The notes: generated by a model from the letters alone, not told the origin. A DNA stretch of 64,000 bases from Shimia abyssi (GCF_003014475.1 NZ_PYGJ01000012.1:62001-126000); one strand, 5' to 3'; positions 35,309 through 44,846 are shown, counted from the stretch's first letter. Made by a program: numbers and translations.

Positions 35309-36856
35309 ATGATGAATGCGCTAGAGCAAAACCTTGAGAAACTGGACGGCTATCTGGCGCGGTTTCGCGCGAACGGAATTCCAAACCGAATTGCGGGACA
35401 GGACATGGCGGGGCGCGGGGGGGTATTCCAGTCGACTTCGCCAGTGGACAAGAGCGTTATCTGCGACGTTGCCCATGGTACGGCGACCGACATCGACGCC
35501 GCAGCCGAAGCGGCGCATGGGGCTTTTGCAGAATGGCGGGATATGCCAGCGAATGAACGACGCAAGATCCTGATCAATGTCGCGGAGGCAATTGAGGCGC
35601 GGGCCGAGGAAATTGCGCTGTGTGAGTGTTGGGACACAGGCCAGACAATCCGGTTCATGTCCAAGGCGGCACTGCGCGGGGCGGAGAATTTCCGCTATTT
35701 TGCGGATCAGGTGGTGCAGGCGCGGGATGGGCAGCATCTGAAGTCTCCGACGCTGATGAATATCACCACACGCGTACCAATTGGCCCGGTAGGGGTGATC
35801 ACGCCATGGAACACACCTTTTATGCTGTCGACCTGGAAAATTGCTCCCGCGTTGGCGGCGGGTTGTACGGTGGTGCACAAACCTGCTGAGGCCAGCCCAT
35901 TGACTGCGCGGCTCTTGGTGGAGATCGCAGAAGAGGCGGGCCTGCCTCCCGGTGTGCTGAACAGTGTGAACGGATATGGTGAAGAGGCGGGAAAACGGCT
36001 GACCGAACATCCGTTGATCAAGGCGATTGCCTTTGTCGGTGAGAGCCGGACAGGGTCAATTATCACTAAGCAGGGAGCGGATACGCTTAAACGGATGCAT
36101 CTGGAACTGGGTGGCAAAAACCCGGTGATCGTGTTTGACGACGCTGATCTGGAACGCGCCTTGGATGCGGTGATCTTTATGATCTATTCCATCAATGGTG
36201 AGCGATGCACATCATCAAGCCGGTTGTTGGTGCAAGATACAATCCGTGAAGAGTTTGAAGCGCGGCTAGTTGAGCGGGTGAATAACATCAAGGTTGGCAA
36301 TCCGTTGGACCCGGATACAGAAGTGGGGCCGTTGGTAACACAGGAGCATTTCAGCAAGGTTACGTCCTACTTCGACATCGCCAAAGAAGATGGCGCCACC
36401 GTGGCGGCAGGTGGCGAAGTGGTTGGGGATGCCGGATATTTTGTGCGCCCAACCCTTTTCACTAATGCAAGCAATGATATGCGCATCGCGCAGGAAGAGA
36501 TTTTTGGCCCGGTATTGACCTCGATCCCGTTTGGCACCGAAGACGAGGCGTTGGCGATGGCCAATGACACGGCCTATGGGCTGACTGGGTATCTTTGGAC
36601 CAACGACCTGACGCGCGCGCTGCGCTTTACTGACAAGCTGGAAGCAGGAATGATCTGGGTTAACTCAGAAAACGTGCGCCATCTGCCGACGCCGTTTGGC
36701 GGGGTCAAGGCCAGCGGGATCGGCCGGGATGGCGGCGATTGGTCGTTTGAGTTTTATATGGAACAGAAACATGTCGGCTTTGCCACTGGGCAGCACAAAA
36801 TAATGCGTCTGGGGCCTGAGAGGCCTGGCCAAAAGGTCATAGGAAACGCGCGGTAA
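35309..36856 (+). CDS. hpaE: 5-carboxymethyl-2-hydroxymuconate semialdehyde dehydrogenase
   Basis: A 515-residue NAD-dependent aldehyde dehydrogenase. The catalytic Cys lies in GERCTSSS near residue 297, general-base Glu in LELGGKNP near 264 and the NAD motif in FVGESRTGS near 241. These and the HpaD neighbour point to the homoprotocatechuate pathway, oxidising the ring-cleavage product. A general aldehyde dehydrogenase cannot be fully excluded. CCGGAGA precedes tandem ATGs at 35309 and 35312. HpaD follows 54 bases later. Confidence 0.88.
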   Translation: MMNALEQNLEKLDGYLARFRANGIPNRIAGQDMAGRGGVFQSTSPVDKSVICDVAHGTATDIDAAAEAAHGAFAEWRDMPANERRKILINVAEAIEARAEEIALCECWDTGQTIRFMSKAALRGAENFRYFADQVVQARDGQHLKSPTLMNITTRVPIGPVGVITPWNTPFMLSTWKIAPALAAGCTVVHKPAEASPLTARLLVEIAEEAGLPPGVLNSVNGYGEEAGKRLTEHPLIKAIAFVGESRTGSIITKQGADTLKRMHLELGGKNPVIVFDDADLERALDAVIFMIYSINGERCTSSSRLLVQDTIREEFEARLVERVNNIKVGNPLDPDTEVGPLVTQEHFSKVTSYFDIAKEDGATVAAGGEVVGDAGYFVRPTLFTNASNDMRIAQEEIFGPVLTSIPFGTEDEALAMANDTAYGLTGYLWTNDLTRALRFTDKLEAGMIWVNSENVRHLPTPFGGVKASGIGRDGGDWSFEFYMEQKHVGFATGQHKIMRLGPERPGQKVIGNAR

Positions 36857-36910
36857 AGGCCCCGGATCAGGTTCGGGGCACGGTTGAGGTATCCAAGGGG
36901 AGGGAACCTT

Positions 36911-37762
36911 ATGGGAGAAATAGTCCTTGCGGCCAAGATGACACATGTGCCGACAATGCTGATGTCCGAACAGGATGGGCCGGTTCGTGGCAAGCGGCAG
37001 GCCGCGATTGACGGCCACCGAGAGATTGCGCGGCGTGTCAAGGCGTTGGGCGCGGACACAGTGGTGATTTGTGATACGCATTGGGTGATCAATGCCGGCT
37101 TTCACATCAACGCCAACGCGCGTTTTGAAGGGTTGTTTACCAGCAACGAGTTTCCGCAGTTTATTCAGAACCTACCATATGCCTATGACGGCAACCCGGA
37201 GCTAGGCGATGCGATTGCCAGGGCGGCGAGTGATATGGGGGCTTATACGCTGTGCCATCAGCTGGACAGTTTAGAGCTAGAATACGGCACGCTGGTGCCA
37301 ATGCGTTTCATGAGCCGCGAACATGACATGAAGGTGGTATCGGTCGCGGCTTGGGCGACGGTGCATGATCATGATGAGAGCCGTGTTGTTGGCGAAGCAA
37401 TCCGCGCGGCGGTGGAGGCAAGCGACAGTAAGGTGCTGTTGGTCGCGTCAGGATCACTGAGCCACAAGATCTGGGCGAACAAGGATTACGCGGCCAATAA
37501 TGGCACTTTCACCATCAGTTCGGAATTCAACCGGCAGATGGATTTGCATGTGCTGGAGATGTGGCAGCGCGGTGATCATGCAACGTTTTTGAAGATGCTG
37601 GGCGAGTATGCGCAGTTCTGCTGTGGCGAAGGGTCAATGCATGACACGGCTATGCTGTATGGTGCGCTGGGCTGGGACGCCTATGCCGGAAAATGCGAGG
37701 TCGTGACCGACTACTTTCCGTCTTCGGGGACCGGGCAAACCAATGTGATTTTCCCGGTCTGA
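36911..37762 (+). CDS. hpaD: 3,4-dihydroxyphenylacetate 2,3-dioxygenase (extradiol, class III)
   Basis: A 283-residue LigB-type extradiol dioxygenase that opens the ring of homoprotocatechuate. Expected metal ligands and acid-base residues are in MTHVPTM near residue 10, CDTHWVI near 57 and SGSLSHKIW near 183, with a C-terminal GALGWDAYAG. GGGGAGGG precedes the ATG at 36911; an in-frame extension is rejected. HpaE upstream supports the pathway. The other genes of the pathway (hpaF, hpaG, hpaH, hpaI) are not within the window. Confidence 0.9.
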   Translation: MGEIVLAAKMTHVPTMLMSEQDGPVRGKRQAAIDGHREIARRVKALGADTVVICDTHWVINAGFHINANARFEGLFTSNEFPQFIQNLPYAYDGNPELGDAIARAASDMGAYTLCHQLDSLELEYGTLVPMRFMSREHDMKVVSVAAWATVHDHDESRVVGEAIRAAVEASDSKVLLVASGSLSHKIWANKDYAANNGTFTISSEFNRQMDLHVLEMWQRGDHATFLKMLGEYAQFCCGEGSMHDTAMLYGALGWDAYAGKCEVVTDYFPSSGTGQTNVIFPV

Positions 37763-37778
37763 TCCGATTTCGAAACCG

Positions 37779-38705
37779 TCAGGAGGTTGCGTTCAGCATA
37801 TGCGCACAGCCGAAGAGGGCTGCGGCGTCTTCGGTGATCAGCGACACGGGGATGCTGTTGGGGAGCACCACGTCCATGCCGGGCGCCAGAAAGGCGTCGG
37901 AAAACGCGGAGAGTGCGGTGGAGTCGAGAATGCCACGGGAGGCGGAGCCGGCAAAGACCAGCCCGTCGCGGGGTAGATATTGGCAGATTAAGCCGCGCGC
38001 CAAGAGGCCCAGGCCGCGCGCGAACAGGTTAACCGTGCGGATCGCGCCGGTATCGCGGCCGTCGGTGAAAGCGGCCATGATCTTTTCGCCAGAGAGAGTC
38101 TGACCGGTGGTGGCGTGAAACAATCGTTCCAGACCACTGCCGCAGAAGGCATCTTCGATGGTGCGAAAGCGCCCTGCGCTCCAGCCCAATTCGACTTCGA
38201 GCATGGATTTGATCGAGGCGGGCAATTCGGCATGGCCGACCTCGGCCTCGATCACAACCGTGCCGCCATCATGGGTCTTCTTGGCAAGGCTGACATTGAA
38301 GCCTGTGCCCATGCCGACAACCAGGCTTTGGCCGTTGGTTGCCGGGCTTTCGACCTTGCAGACGGGCATTGTGGTGAGGTCTGGCAGAGCGTGGCCCAAG
38401 GCAGAAAGGTCGTTGATCAGTACCGCACGGGGCGCGCCAACGCTCTGGCCGATATCCAGCGCAGAGATGCGCCAGTCACGGTTTGTCATCGATCCGATGC
38501 CATCGTGAATAACACCGGCCAACGCAATACAGACCGCGGATACGTCGCTGCAATCTACGGCCTGTTTATAGGCGTCAACGACGGTTAGCATACTGTCATG
38601 GTCATCGTTACGTGCACGAATGAGGGTGTCGAGACGCAGGCCACTGGCGTCTGCCAAAGCCAGTCGGGTGTTTGTCCCGCCCACATCTCCTACAAGAAAT
38701 TTCAT
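37779..38705 (-). CDS. glk: Glucokinase
   Basis: A 308-residue hexokinase-fold kinase phosphorylating glucose with ATP. The phosphate-1 motif GDVGGTNTRLAL is near residues 6-17, the catalytic-Asp region LINDLSALGHALP near 96, GMGTGFNVS near 130 and AEVGHAELP near 153. Length suits the Glk family rather than the ROK family. It lies 13 bases behind the ATPase gene of a sugar ABC transporter in the same direction, so imported sugar is probably glucose or another hexose rather than xylose alone. Confidence 0.88.
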   Translation of the reverse strand: MKFLVGDVGGTNTRLALADASGLRLDTLIRARNDDHDSMLTVVDAYKQAVDCSDVSAVCIALAGVIHDGIGSMTNRDWRISALDIGQSVGAPRAVLINDLSALGHALPDLTTMPVCKVESPATNGQSLVVGMGTGFNVSLAKKTHDGGTVVIEAEVGHAELPASIKSMLEVELGWSAGRFRTIEDAFCGSGLERLFHATTGQTLSGEKIMAAFTDGRDTGAIRTVNLFARGLGLLARGLICQYLPRDGLVFAGSASRGILDSTALSAFSDAFLAPGMDVVLPNSIPVSLITEDAAALFGCAHMLNATS

Positions 38706-38718
38706 GACAGTCTGTCCT

Positions 38719-39483
38719 TTATGCGTCGACGTTTACGTTTTCGGGCCTTTTGCCCAGAATGATCATGCTAAGCAAGTCGTCATCAGTGACGTCATTGACG
38801 TCGACCGTGCCGACCAGTTGGCCGTTTTTCATGACACTGGCACGATCACAAAGTTCCATGACGTCGTGGATGTCATGGCTGATCAGGAAAATGCCGATAC
38901 CTTCGGATTTCAGCTGTTGAATCAGCTCTGAAACCATCTGGGTTTCATGTGGGCCCAAGGCGGCAGTGGGTTCGTCCATGATCAGGATCTTGGCGTTGAA
39001 ATACACCGCGCGGGCAATGGCGACCGACTGGCGCTGACCACCCGAGAGGGCCGAGACCGGCTCGGAGAACTTTTGGAAGTTCGGGTTCAGGCGTCCCATG
39101 ATCTTGCGGCATTCGGCCTCCATCGCGTCGTCGTCGACCATTCCCATCGGCGTGGTCAGTTCGCGCCCGAGAAACAAGTTGGAGGCCGCATCGAGGTTAT
39201 CGGCCAGCGCAAGCGTCTGGTAGATGGTTTCGATGTTATAGCGTCGAGCGTCGCGCGGGTTGTTGATCGTAGCTTTTTCGCCGTTCACAAAGATTTCGCC
39301 GCCGTCCGCAGCATAAGCACCGGACAGGATTTTGATCAGGGTCGATTTGCCCGCGCCGTTGTGGCCCAAAAGGCCGACAACTTCGCCCGGATAAAGATTG
39401 ACCGACACGTGGTCGACCGCCTTGATGCCGCCAAAGGCAATATGCATGTCGCGCATTTCGACGAGAGGTGTTTGTTTGTCCAT
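38719..39483 (-). CDS. xylG: Sugar ABC transporter ATP-binding protein
   Basis: A 254-residue ATPase with one nucleotide-binding domain. Walker [10 protein letters not shown] is near residues 39-47, the Q-loop in IYQTLAL near 88, signature [10 protein letters not shown] near 145 and Walker B ILIMDEPT near 166. E. coli XylG has two tandem ABC domains; this protein has one, as in FrcA-like systems, so it must act as a homodimer. The symbol reflects neighbours rather than length. It is in one operon with the permease (12-base gap) and glucokinase. Confidence 0.85.
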   Translation of the reverse strand: MDKQTPLVEMRDMHIAFGGIKAVDHVSVNLYPGEVVGLLGHNGAGKSTLIKILSGAYAADGGEIFVNGEKATINNPRDARRYNIETIYQTLALADNLDAASNLFLGRELTTPMGMVDDDAMEAECRKIMGRLNPNFQKFSEPVSALSGGQRQSVAIARAVYFNAKILIMDEPTAALGPHETQMVSELIQQLKSEGIGIFLISHDIHDVMELCDRASVMKNGQLVGTVDVNDVTDDDLLSMIILGKRPENVNVDA

Positions 39484-39495
39484 AACGGTTCTCCC

Positions 39496-40761
39496 TTATG
39501 CGCCAGTGCGGCGGCGATAGACGATGTCGACCCAGACGGCAAAGACCAGAACGATGCCGACAACGATGTTCTGCAACGGCGCGTCCACGCCAACCGAGGC
39601 CATGCCCGATTGCAGAGATTGCATAATCAGCGCGCCAATGACGGCGCCATAGATCGTGCCAGCGCCACCGGAGAGGGCAGTGCCTCCAATGACGGCGGCA
39701 GCGATCACGCGCAGTTCGTCCAGCGTGCCAAGACCAACGTCGACGGCATTAAGACGTGCTGATGCGATGATCGAGGCAATTCCGGTCAGAGCGCCCATGA
39801 GGGCAAAAACCTTGACCGTGAGCAGGCGGGTGTTGATGCCCGACAGTTCGGCCGCCTCTGGGTTGCCGCCAGTGGCATAGACATAGCGACCAAACCGAGA
39901 GCGGCGGGCGATGATTGTCATGACCAAGGCGACGATCAGCAAGATCACCACGGGTATGGCGACACCGTGATCCCAGCCCATACCTTCGACATATTCGACA
40001 CCCTGCGACTTGGTGATACGCTTGATCGCGCCTTTGGGCACTGGGTAGCTGTTCATGATCCAGACGAAGCACATGATCAGACCCACGGCGATGCCCATCA
40101 GGATACCTTCGGCCCAGACTGGTTTGACGGTAAAACCGTGGCTGGATTTGTTGCGACGGCTGAGAAGCATGAGCACGACGGCTGCGACGGAGGCGACAAG
40201 GCCAAAGATCCAGCTGACGGTTTCACCTAACGTACCCTCGGCACCGCCGCCAAGCAGGCGGAAATTGGGGTCGAGTGGCGCCTGAGTTTGGCCTTGGGTC
40301 ACCCACCACATAGCCCCACGATAAACGAGGAAACCACCGAGCGTGACGATAAAGGCGGGAACGGTAAGGTAGCCTATGATCCAGCCTTGGAAAGCGCCCA
40401 GAACAGCGCCCATGAAGATTGCAAAGAAGGCGGCAATGATCCAGATCGACCAGTGGCCAAGGCCAAGAACCTGGGGCAACCATTGTACCTGAAGTGCGGC
40501 TACGGTCATGCCAATAAAGCCCAGCATCGAGCCGACTGACAGGTCGATATTGCGGGTCACGATGACAAAAACCATGCCTGTTGCCATGACTGCAACCGAG
40601 GCGGTTTGAACGCTGACGTTAAAAAAGTTGCGTGGCGACAGGAAGCGCCCGTCGGTGAATATGCCAAATACGATCCAGATGATCACGAGCGCGGCAATCA
40701 TGCCAAGCAGCCGGACGTCCAGACCAAGTTTGGCAAAGAGGTTTTTTGCCGAGTTGTCCAT
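39496..40761 (-). CDS. xylH: Sugar ABC transporter permease
   Basis: A 421-residue inner-membrane permease of the BPD_transp_2/XylH family with about ten to twelve hydrophobic segments. Family motifs include VTRNIDLSVGSMLGF near 111, YATGGNPEAAELSGI near 299 and GGTALSGGAGTIYGA near 370. The ATG at 40761 is preferred over an upstream TTG because GGAGAG lies about a dozen bases upstream. It sits between the ATPase and binding-protein genes, with a hairpin-containing gap after xylF. Confidence 0.9.
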   Translation of the reverse strand: MDNSAKNLFAKLGLDVRLLGMIAALVIIWIVFGIFTDGRFLSPRNFFNVSVQTASVAVMATGMVFVIVTRNIDLSVGSMLGFIGMTVAALQVQWLPQVLGLGHWSIWIIAAFFAIFMGAVLGAFQGWIIGYLTVPAFIVTLGGFLVYRGAMWWVTQGQTQAPLDPNFRLLGGGAEGTLGETVSWIFGLVASVAAVVLMLLSRRNKSSHGFTVKPVWAEGILMGIAVGLIMCFVWIMNSYPVPKGAIKRITKSQGVEYVEGMGWDHGVAIPVVILLIVALVMTIIARRSRFGRYVYATGGNPEAAELSGINTRLLTVKVFALMGALTGIASIIASARLNAVDVGLGTLDELRVIAAAVIGGTALSGGAGTIYGAVIGALIMQSLQSGMASVGVDAPLQNIVVGIVLVFAVWVDIVYRRRTGA

Positions 40762-40869
40762 TTCAGGGCTCTCCAAGAGTCAACTTCTGGGCTGCGCACA
40801 ATACAAATGTTTGCAACGGTCCAAGCCGTCACACGTCAGAGGTTCGCATTTCCAGGAAACAGGTGGGGT

Positions 40870-40903
40870 CTCTCCGGCACGGGGGATGCGCCGCGCCGGA
40901 GAG
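40870..40903 (-). terminator. Intercistronic hairpin after xylF
   Basis: Nine-bp arms CTCTCCGGC and GCCGGAGAG surround 16 bases and begin eight bases after the xylF stop, within the gap to xylH. Such hairpins attenuate or stabilise transcripts so that the binding protein is made in excess of the permease. No T run follows, so full termination is unlikely. Confidence 0.5.
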
Positions 40904-40910
40904 GGAATGC

Positions 40911-41933
40911 TTAGTTACACAGAGGAATGGTCGCGCCGGCGCAGACAGCTTCCTTGTTGATCCACTTGGCGTCGATCACAACGTCCAGATTATCCTGAGT
41001 GATCGGAACCGGAGCGAGGAAACGTGCATACATCTTGGTGCCTGAGGGCGACGTCCAGATGTTTGAGCTGTCGATTTTCGCCAAATCGCGGCCTTCGGCC
41101 ATCTGAGCGGCGATTTTTGCAGCGGCATAACCCAGCTCGCGTGCGTCTTTCCACACAGACACAGTTTGGGTGCCCAAGGCAACGCGGTTCAGCGCGGCAT
41201 GGTCGCCGTCCTGACCGGATACAGCAATACCTTCCATGCCCTGTGCGGTCAGAGCCGCAACAACACCGCCTGCGGTGCCGTCGTTGGAAGCGACAACGGC
41301 GTCGACGTTATTGTCGTTGGCTGTCAGGATCTGTTCCATGTTGCGCTGTGCGTTCGCAGGAACCCAGCCGTCAGTGTAGGCTTCGCCGACGATGGTGATG
41401 TCACCCTTGTCGATGGCGGATTGCAGGATTTCCTGCTGGCCACCGCGCAGGAAGTCTGCGTTCGGGTCGGTGGGCGAACCTTTGATCATCACGTAGTTGC
41501 CGGTCGGCTGCGCGGCGAGCACGGCGCGTGCCTGCATACGGCCAACTTCGACGTTGTCAAAAGTCAGATAAAATGCGCGTTCGTCATCAATCAGGCGGTC
41601 ATAGGCAACGACACCAATACCTTCATCGGCTGCGGCCTGAACCGCTGGACCAATAGAGGCAGCGTCCTGTGCCAGAATGATCAGCGCATCGGCGCCTTGT
41701 GCGATCAGGCTTTCGATATCGGACAATTGCTTGGCCGACGAGCTTTGTGCGTCTGCCGAAATATACTGAACGCCTTCTTTATCAAGGATGAACTTGATCG
41801 CGGCTTCGTCTGTCTTCCAGCGCTCTTCCTGAAAGTTCGACCAGCTGACGCCGACGATCATGTCTTCGGCAATCGCGGCTGTGCCGATAATGGCACCGGC
41901 GACCAGCGCCGTTGCGGATGCAAATAATTTCAT
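40911..41933 (-). CDS. xylF: Sugar ABC transporter substrate-binding protein, XylF-like
   Basis: A 340-residue periplasmic binding protein with signal peptide MKLFASATALVAGAIIGTAAIA. The mature sequence follows E. coli XylF closely: SWSNFQEERWKTDE, VVAYDRLIDD, FYLTFDNVEVG, GNYVMIKGSPTDPNA, VDAVVASNDGTAGG and AVSGQDGDHAA. This suggests aldose binding, xylose or glucose. GGGAGAAG precedes the ATG at 41933. It is the first gene of the operon and divergent from a ROK regulator. Confidence 0.9.
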   Translation of the reverse strand: MKLFASATALVAGAIIGTAAIAEDMIVGVSWSNFQEERWKTDEAAIKFILDKEGVQYISADAQSSSAKQLSDIESLIAQGADALIILAQDAASIGPAVQAAADEGIGVVAYDRLIDDERAFYLTFDNVEVGRMQARAVLAAQPTGNYVMIKGSPTDPNADFLRGGQQEILQSAIDKGDITIVGEAYTDGWVPANAQRNMEQILTANDNNVDAVVASNDGTAGGVVAALTAQGMEGIAVSGQDGDHAALNRVALGTQTVSVWKDARELGYAAAKIAAQMAEGRDLAKIDSSNIWTSPSGTKMYARFLAPVPITQDNLDVVIDAKWINKEAVCAGATIPLCN

Positions 41934-42009
41934 TTTTCTTCTCTCCCGTTTAGTTCCGGCCACTTGTAAAAGTTTACTTTGCGGACCGTGGAATCATTTT
42001 AGAGCATTA

Positions 42010-42026
42010 AATTTGAAAATCAAATT
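42010..42026. promoter_or_regulatory. Inverted repeat in the xylF/ROK intergenic region
   Basis: AATTTGA and TCAAATT, separated by AAA, form a perfect 7-bp repeat in AT-rich DNA. It lies between divergent xylF and ROK starts. It is a candidate operator for the ROK protein and overlaps likely promoter sequence. Confidence 0.45.
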
Positions 42027-42136
42027 AAATTGAGTAAGCTTGCTAAAATTGCTTGGATCGGAACAGGTAGAGCATCAACATGGCAATGCAATTGCGTGCC
42101 TGTTTTCTGGGTTCCTGGGAGGGACGGTACTACTAG

Positions 42137-43327
42137 ATGTCTGTGAATCAAAGAGAAATTGGTCGCCATACGCTGTTGAGTGAAATCCGGCGTCAACAGC
42201 CGATTGCGCGGATAAATCTGTCCGAACGTACGGGAATCAGTCGCGCAACAGTGACCACTATCACTGCGGAACTGTTGAAAGAGGGATTGATAGAGGAGGT
42301 CGCGTCGGCGCCAAGTGACAAGGATGCACGTCGGGGACGCCCAACTGTGGACCTAAAGATTCGCGGTGAAGCGCATTTGATTGCGGGGGCCAAGATATCG
42401 AATCTGGCGATCTCTTTGGTGTTGATGGACTTTGAAGGCAAACAAGTTGCTGAGCATGAGTTGGCCCTTGATAAGACAGTTTTCGACACTGATGCGTTGG
42501 CAATTGTTTTGGGCGACAGCCTAGCCGCGTTGACGGGCAAGATTGGGCGACATGTGACGGATGTGTCCGGGTTTGGATTGGGCATTGCCGGCATTGTTGA
42601 TGCGTCGCAGGGGTTCGTGCATTGGTCGCCGTCGCTGGATCGGCGCAATGTAGAGCTCGCTCGGTTGCTGGAGCAGCATTTGTCGATCCCGGTGTTCGTG
42701 GACAATGACGCCAACCTTGTAGCGATTGCGGAACAGGCCTTTGGCCGTGGTCAGGGGTATTCGGACTTTATCGTTGTCACTATCGAGAGCGGTGTTGGGA
42801 TGGGGATCGTGATTGGCAATGAGCTGTACCGGGGCACACGAGGGTGTGGCGCGGAGTTTGGTCACACCAAGGTACATTTGGACGGGGCATTGTGCAGGTG
42901 CGGACAGCGCGGATGTCTGGAAGCGTACGTGGCGGACTACGCATTGCTGCGCGAGGCGAACATCGCAGGTAGCGCGGACGGCGCGCCGCAGGTTGAGGCG
43001 CTGTTGGAGGACGCTCGGCGCGGCGATCCGGTGGCCAAGTCAATTGCTGATCGCGCAGGGCGCATGTTTGCAATGGGGTTGGCCAATCTGGTTAATATTT
43101 TTGATCCCGAACTGATTATTCTGGCGGGCGCGCAGATGCAGTCGAGCCATCTTTATGCAGAAGAAGTGATCGAGGCCATTCGCGGCTCGATCGTGCAGAT
43201 CGACAAGGCACCGCCCGAAGTTGTGATTCACAAATGGGGCAATACGATGTGGGCACTGGGCGCGGCGGCGTATGCACTGGACAATGTGTCAGAACGTGCT
43301 TTGGCCGGGATGGCGGCGCATGCTTGA
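42137..43327 (+). CDS. ROK-family transcriptional repressor (XylR/NagC type)
   Basis: A 396-residue regulator. The N-terminal winged helix reads HTLLSEIRRQQPIARINLSERTGISRATVTTI. The C-terminal sugar-kinase-like domain has VDNDANLVAIAEQAFG near 190, the ROK zinc motif CRCGQRGCLEAY near 253-264 and LVNIFDPELIILAGA. It probably represses the divergent transporter operon and releases DNA when sugar binds. The start is ATG at 42137 with GGGAGGG upstream. Its last eight bases overlap the start of the next gene. Confidence 0.9.
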   Translation: MSVNQREIGRHTLLSEIRRQQPIARINLSERTGISRATVTTITAELLKEGLIEEVASAPSDKDARRGRPTVDLKIRGEAHLIAGAKISNLAISLVLMDFEGKQVAEHELALDKTVFDTDALAIVLGDSLAALTGKIGRHVTDVSGFGLGIAGIVDASQGFVHWSPSLDRRNVELARLLEQHLSIPVFVDNDANLVAIAEQAFGRGQGYSDFIVVTIESGVGMGIVIGNELYRGTRGCGAEFGHTKVHLDGALCRCGQRGCLEAYVADYALLREANIAGSADGAPQVEALLEDARRGDPVAKSIADRAGRMFAMGLANLVNIFDPELIILAGAQMQSSHLYAEEVIEAIRGSIVQIDKAPPEVVIHKWGNTMWALGAAAYALDNVSERALAGMAAHA

Positions 43328-44846
43328 AAGGGCGCTGATACTCGGTGGCTTTGTGGTCGGTTCGGTTGCAGCTGCGGACCCGAAGTTCACACTCGTTGAT
43401 GTGCCACAGCATCGTTATGAGGGCGGATGGGAACATTTCGTGGGTGGCGGCGTTGCGGTGTTTGATTGCGATGGTGATCATCTGCCTGATGTGTTTGCAG
43501 CAGGGGGCAGCAACTCGGCTGTTTTGATGCGCAATCGCGGTAATATGGTGTTTGAGGCCGAAACACCTGATGCGCTGATGCTGAGCGGCGTGGTCGGTGC
43601 CTATCCGCTGGATGTAGACAGCGATGGGCACTTGGATTTGGCGGTTTTGCGTGTGGGTGAGAATCTGCTGTTGCAAGGGGACGGCGCGTGCGGGTTTCAG
43701 CCGTTTGAGATGGCTGGGTTCGATGGGCGCGACCGTTGGACAACAGCGTTTTCGGCCACATGGGAAGCGGACCACGAATTGCCAACGTTGGCATTTGGAA
43801 ACTACGTGGATCGGGATGATCCCAAAGGGCCTTTTGAGGCCTGTGATACGAGTGAGATATTCCGGCCCGGCGCGGATGGTTACGAGATGACCGTGTTGGA
43901 GCCGGGTTATTGCCCGTTGTCGATGCTGTTCAGTGATTGGGGGCGGCTCGGGCGCGCCGACCTGCGGGTGAGCAATGACCGGCACTATTATGTACGCGGC
44001 GGGCAAGAGCAGCTTTGGGCGATGGAAGCTGTGCCGCGGCTTTATGGCGCAAAGGATGGGTGGCGAGATCACCAGCTGTGGGGCATGGGCATTGCCGCGC
44101 GCGATCTGGATGGCGATGGGATGTCAGAGGTTTATCTGACCTCTATGGGGGACCAGAGGTTGCAACGGTTATCGGGAACAGGACCGAGTTTTGAGGATGT
44201 GCCATATGAGATGGGCACAACCGCCCACCGCCCCTATCAAGGTGGCGATGGGCGCCCGTCTACCGGATGGCATGTCAGCTTTGGCGACGTGCAAAACGAT
44301 GGTTTGGACGACATCTTTGTGACCAAGGGCAATGTGGAGCAGATGCCAGGAAGCGCGATGGAGGATCCCAATAACCTTTTGATTCAAGGTCCTGACGGGA
44401 GGTTTGAGGAATTTGGTGGCGTCGCCGGATTGGCAGACATGGCGCGCAGCCGGGGGGCGGCGATGAGCGATCTGGACCTGGATGGGCGACTTGACCTTGT
44501 GGTGGTGAACCGTCGTGCGCCGTTGCGGGTGTATCGGAACGAAACTGAAGAGACAGGTAACTGGATATCGGTTTTGATTGGTCAAAGCGGCGCGAACCGG
44601 AATGCGATTGGCGCGTGGCTGGAGGTGGACAAGGGCGATCGTGTTCTGGCACGGGAAATCACCGTGGGTGGCGGACATGCTGGCGGCGTGTTCGGGCCGG
44701 AGCATTTTGGACTAGGCGCTGTAGAAGCAGTGCGCGTGCGGGTCATCTGGCCGGATGGGTTGGAAACCGATTGGATGGACGTGCCGGTGAACACCGCGTC
44801 ATCCATTTGGCGCAATGGCGATGCGATCATTCGGTCCAGTGACTAA
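43320..44846 (+). CDS. CRTAC1-like FG-GAP/ASPIC-UnbV repeat protein
   Basis: A 508-residue secreted protein with a short signal peptide (ERALILGGFVVGSVAAA). Calcium-binding FG-GAP repeats follow, each with an Asp-rich loop: VFDCDGDHLPDVF, DVDSDGHLDLAV, DLDGDGMSEVYL, DVQNDGLDDIFV and DLDLDGRLDLVV. The C-terminal ASPIC/UnbV domain covers GQSGANRNAIGAWLEV and VRVIWPDGLE. The ATG at 43320 overlaps the ROK stop by eight bases, so translation is coupled although function seems unrelated. Role is unknown; extracellular binding or adhesion is plausible. Confidence 0.85.
   Translation: MLERALILGGFVVGSVAAADPKFTLVDVPQHRYEGGWEHFVGGGVAVFDCDGDHLPDVFAAGGSNSAVLMRNRGNMVFEAETPDALMLSGVVGAYPLDVDSDGHLDLAVLRVGENLLLQGDGACGFQPFEMAGFDGRDRWTTAFSATWEADHELPTLAFGNYVDRDDPKGPFEACDTSEIFRPGADGYEMTVLEPGYCPLSMLFSDWGRLGRADLRVSNDRHYYVRGGQEQLWAMEAVPRLYGAKDGWRDHQLWGMGIAARDLDGDGMSEVYLTSMGDQRLQRLSGTGPSFEDVPYEMGTTAHRPYQGGDGRPSTGWHVSFGDVQNDGLDDIFVTKGNVEQMPGSAMEDPNNLLIQGPDGRFEEFGGVAGLADMARSRGAAMSDLDLDGRLDLVVVNRRAPLRVYRNETEETGNWISVLIGQSGANRNAIGAWLEVDKGDRVLAREITVGGGHAGGVFGPEHFGLGAVEAVRVRVIWPDGLETDWMDVPVNTASSIWRNGDAIIRSSD

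Noticed and set aside
38947-39762. A 271-codon plus-strand frame over xylG and xylH
   Set aside because: It is the antisense image of two transporter genes.
41166-41927. A 253-codon plus-strand frame over xylF
   Set aside because: It is antisense to a certain gene and has no motif.
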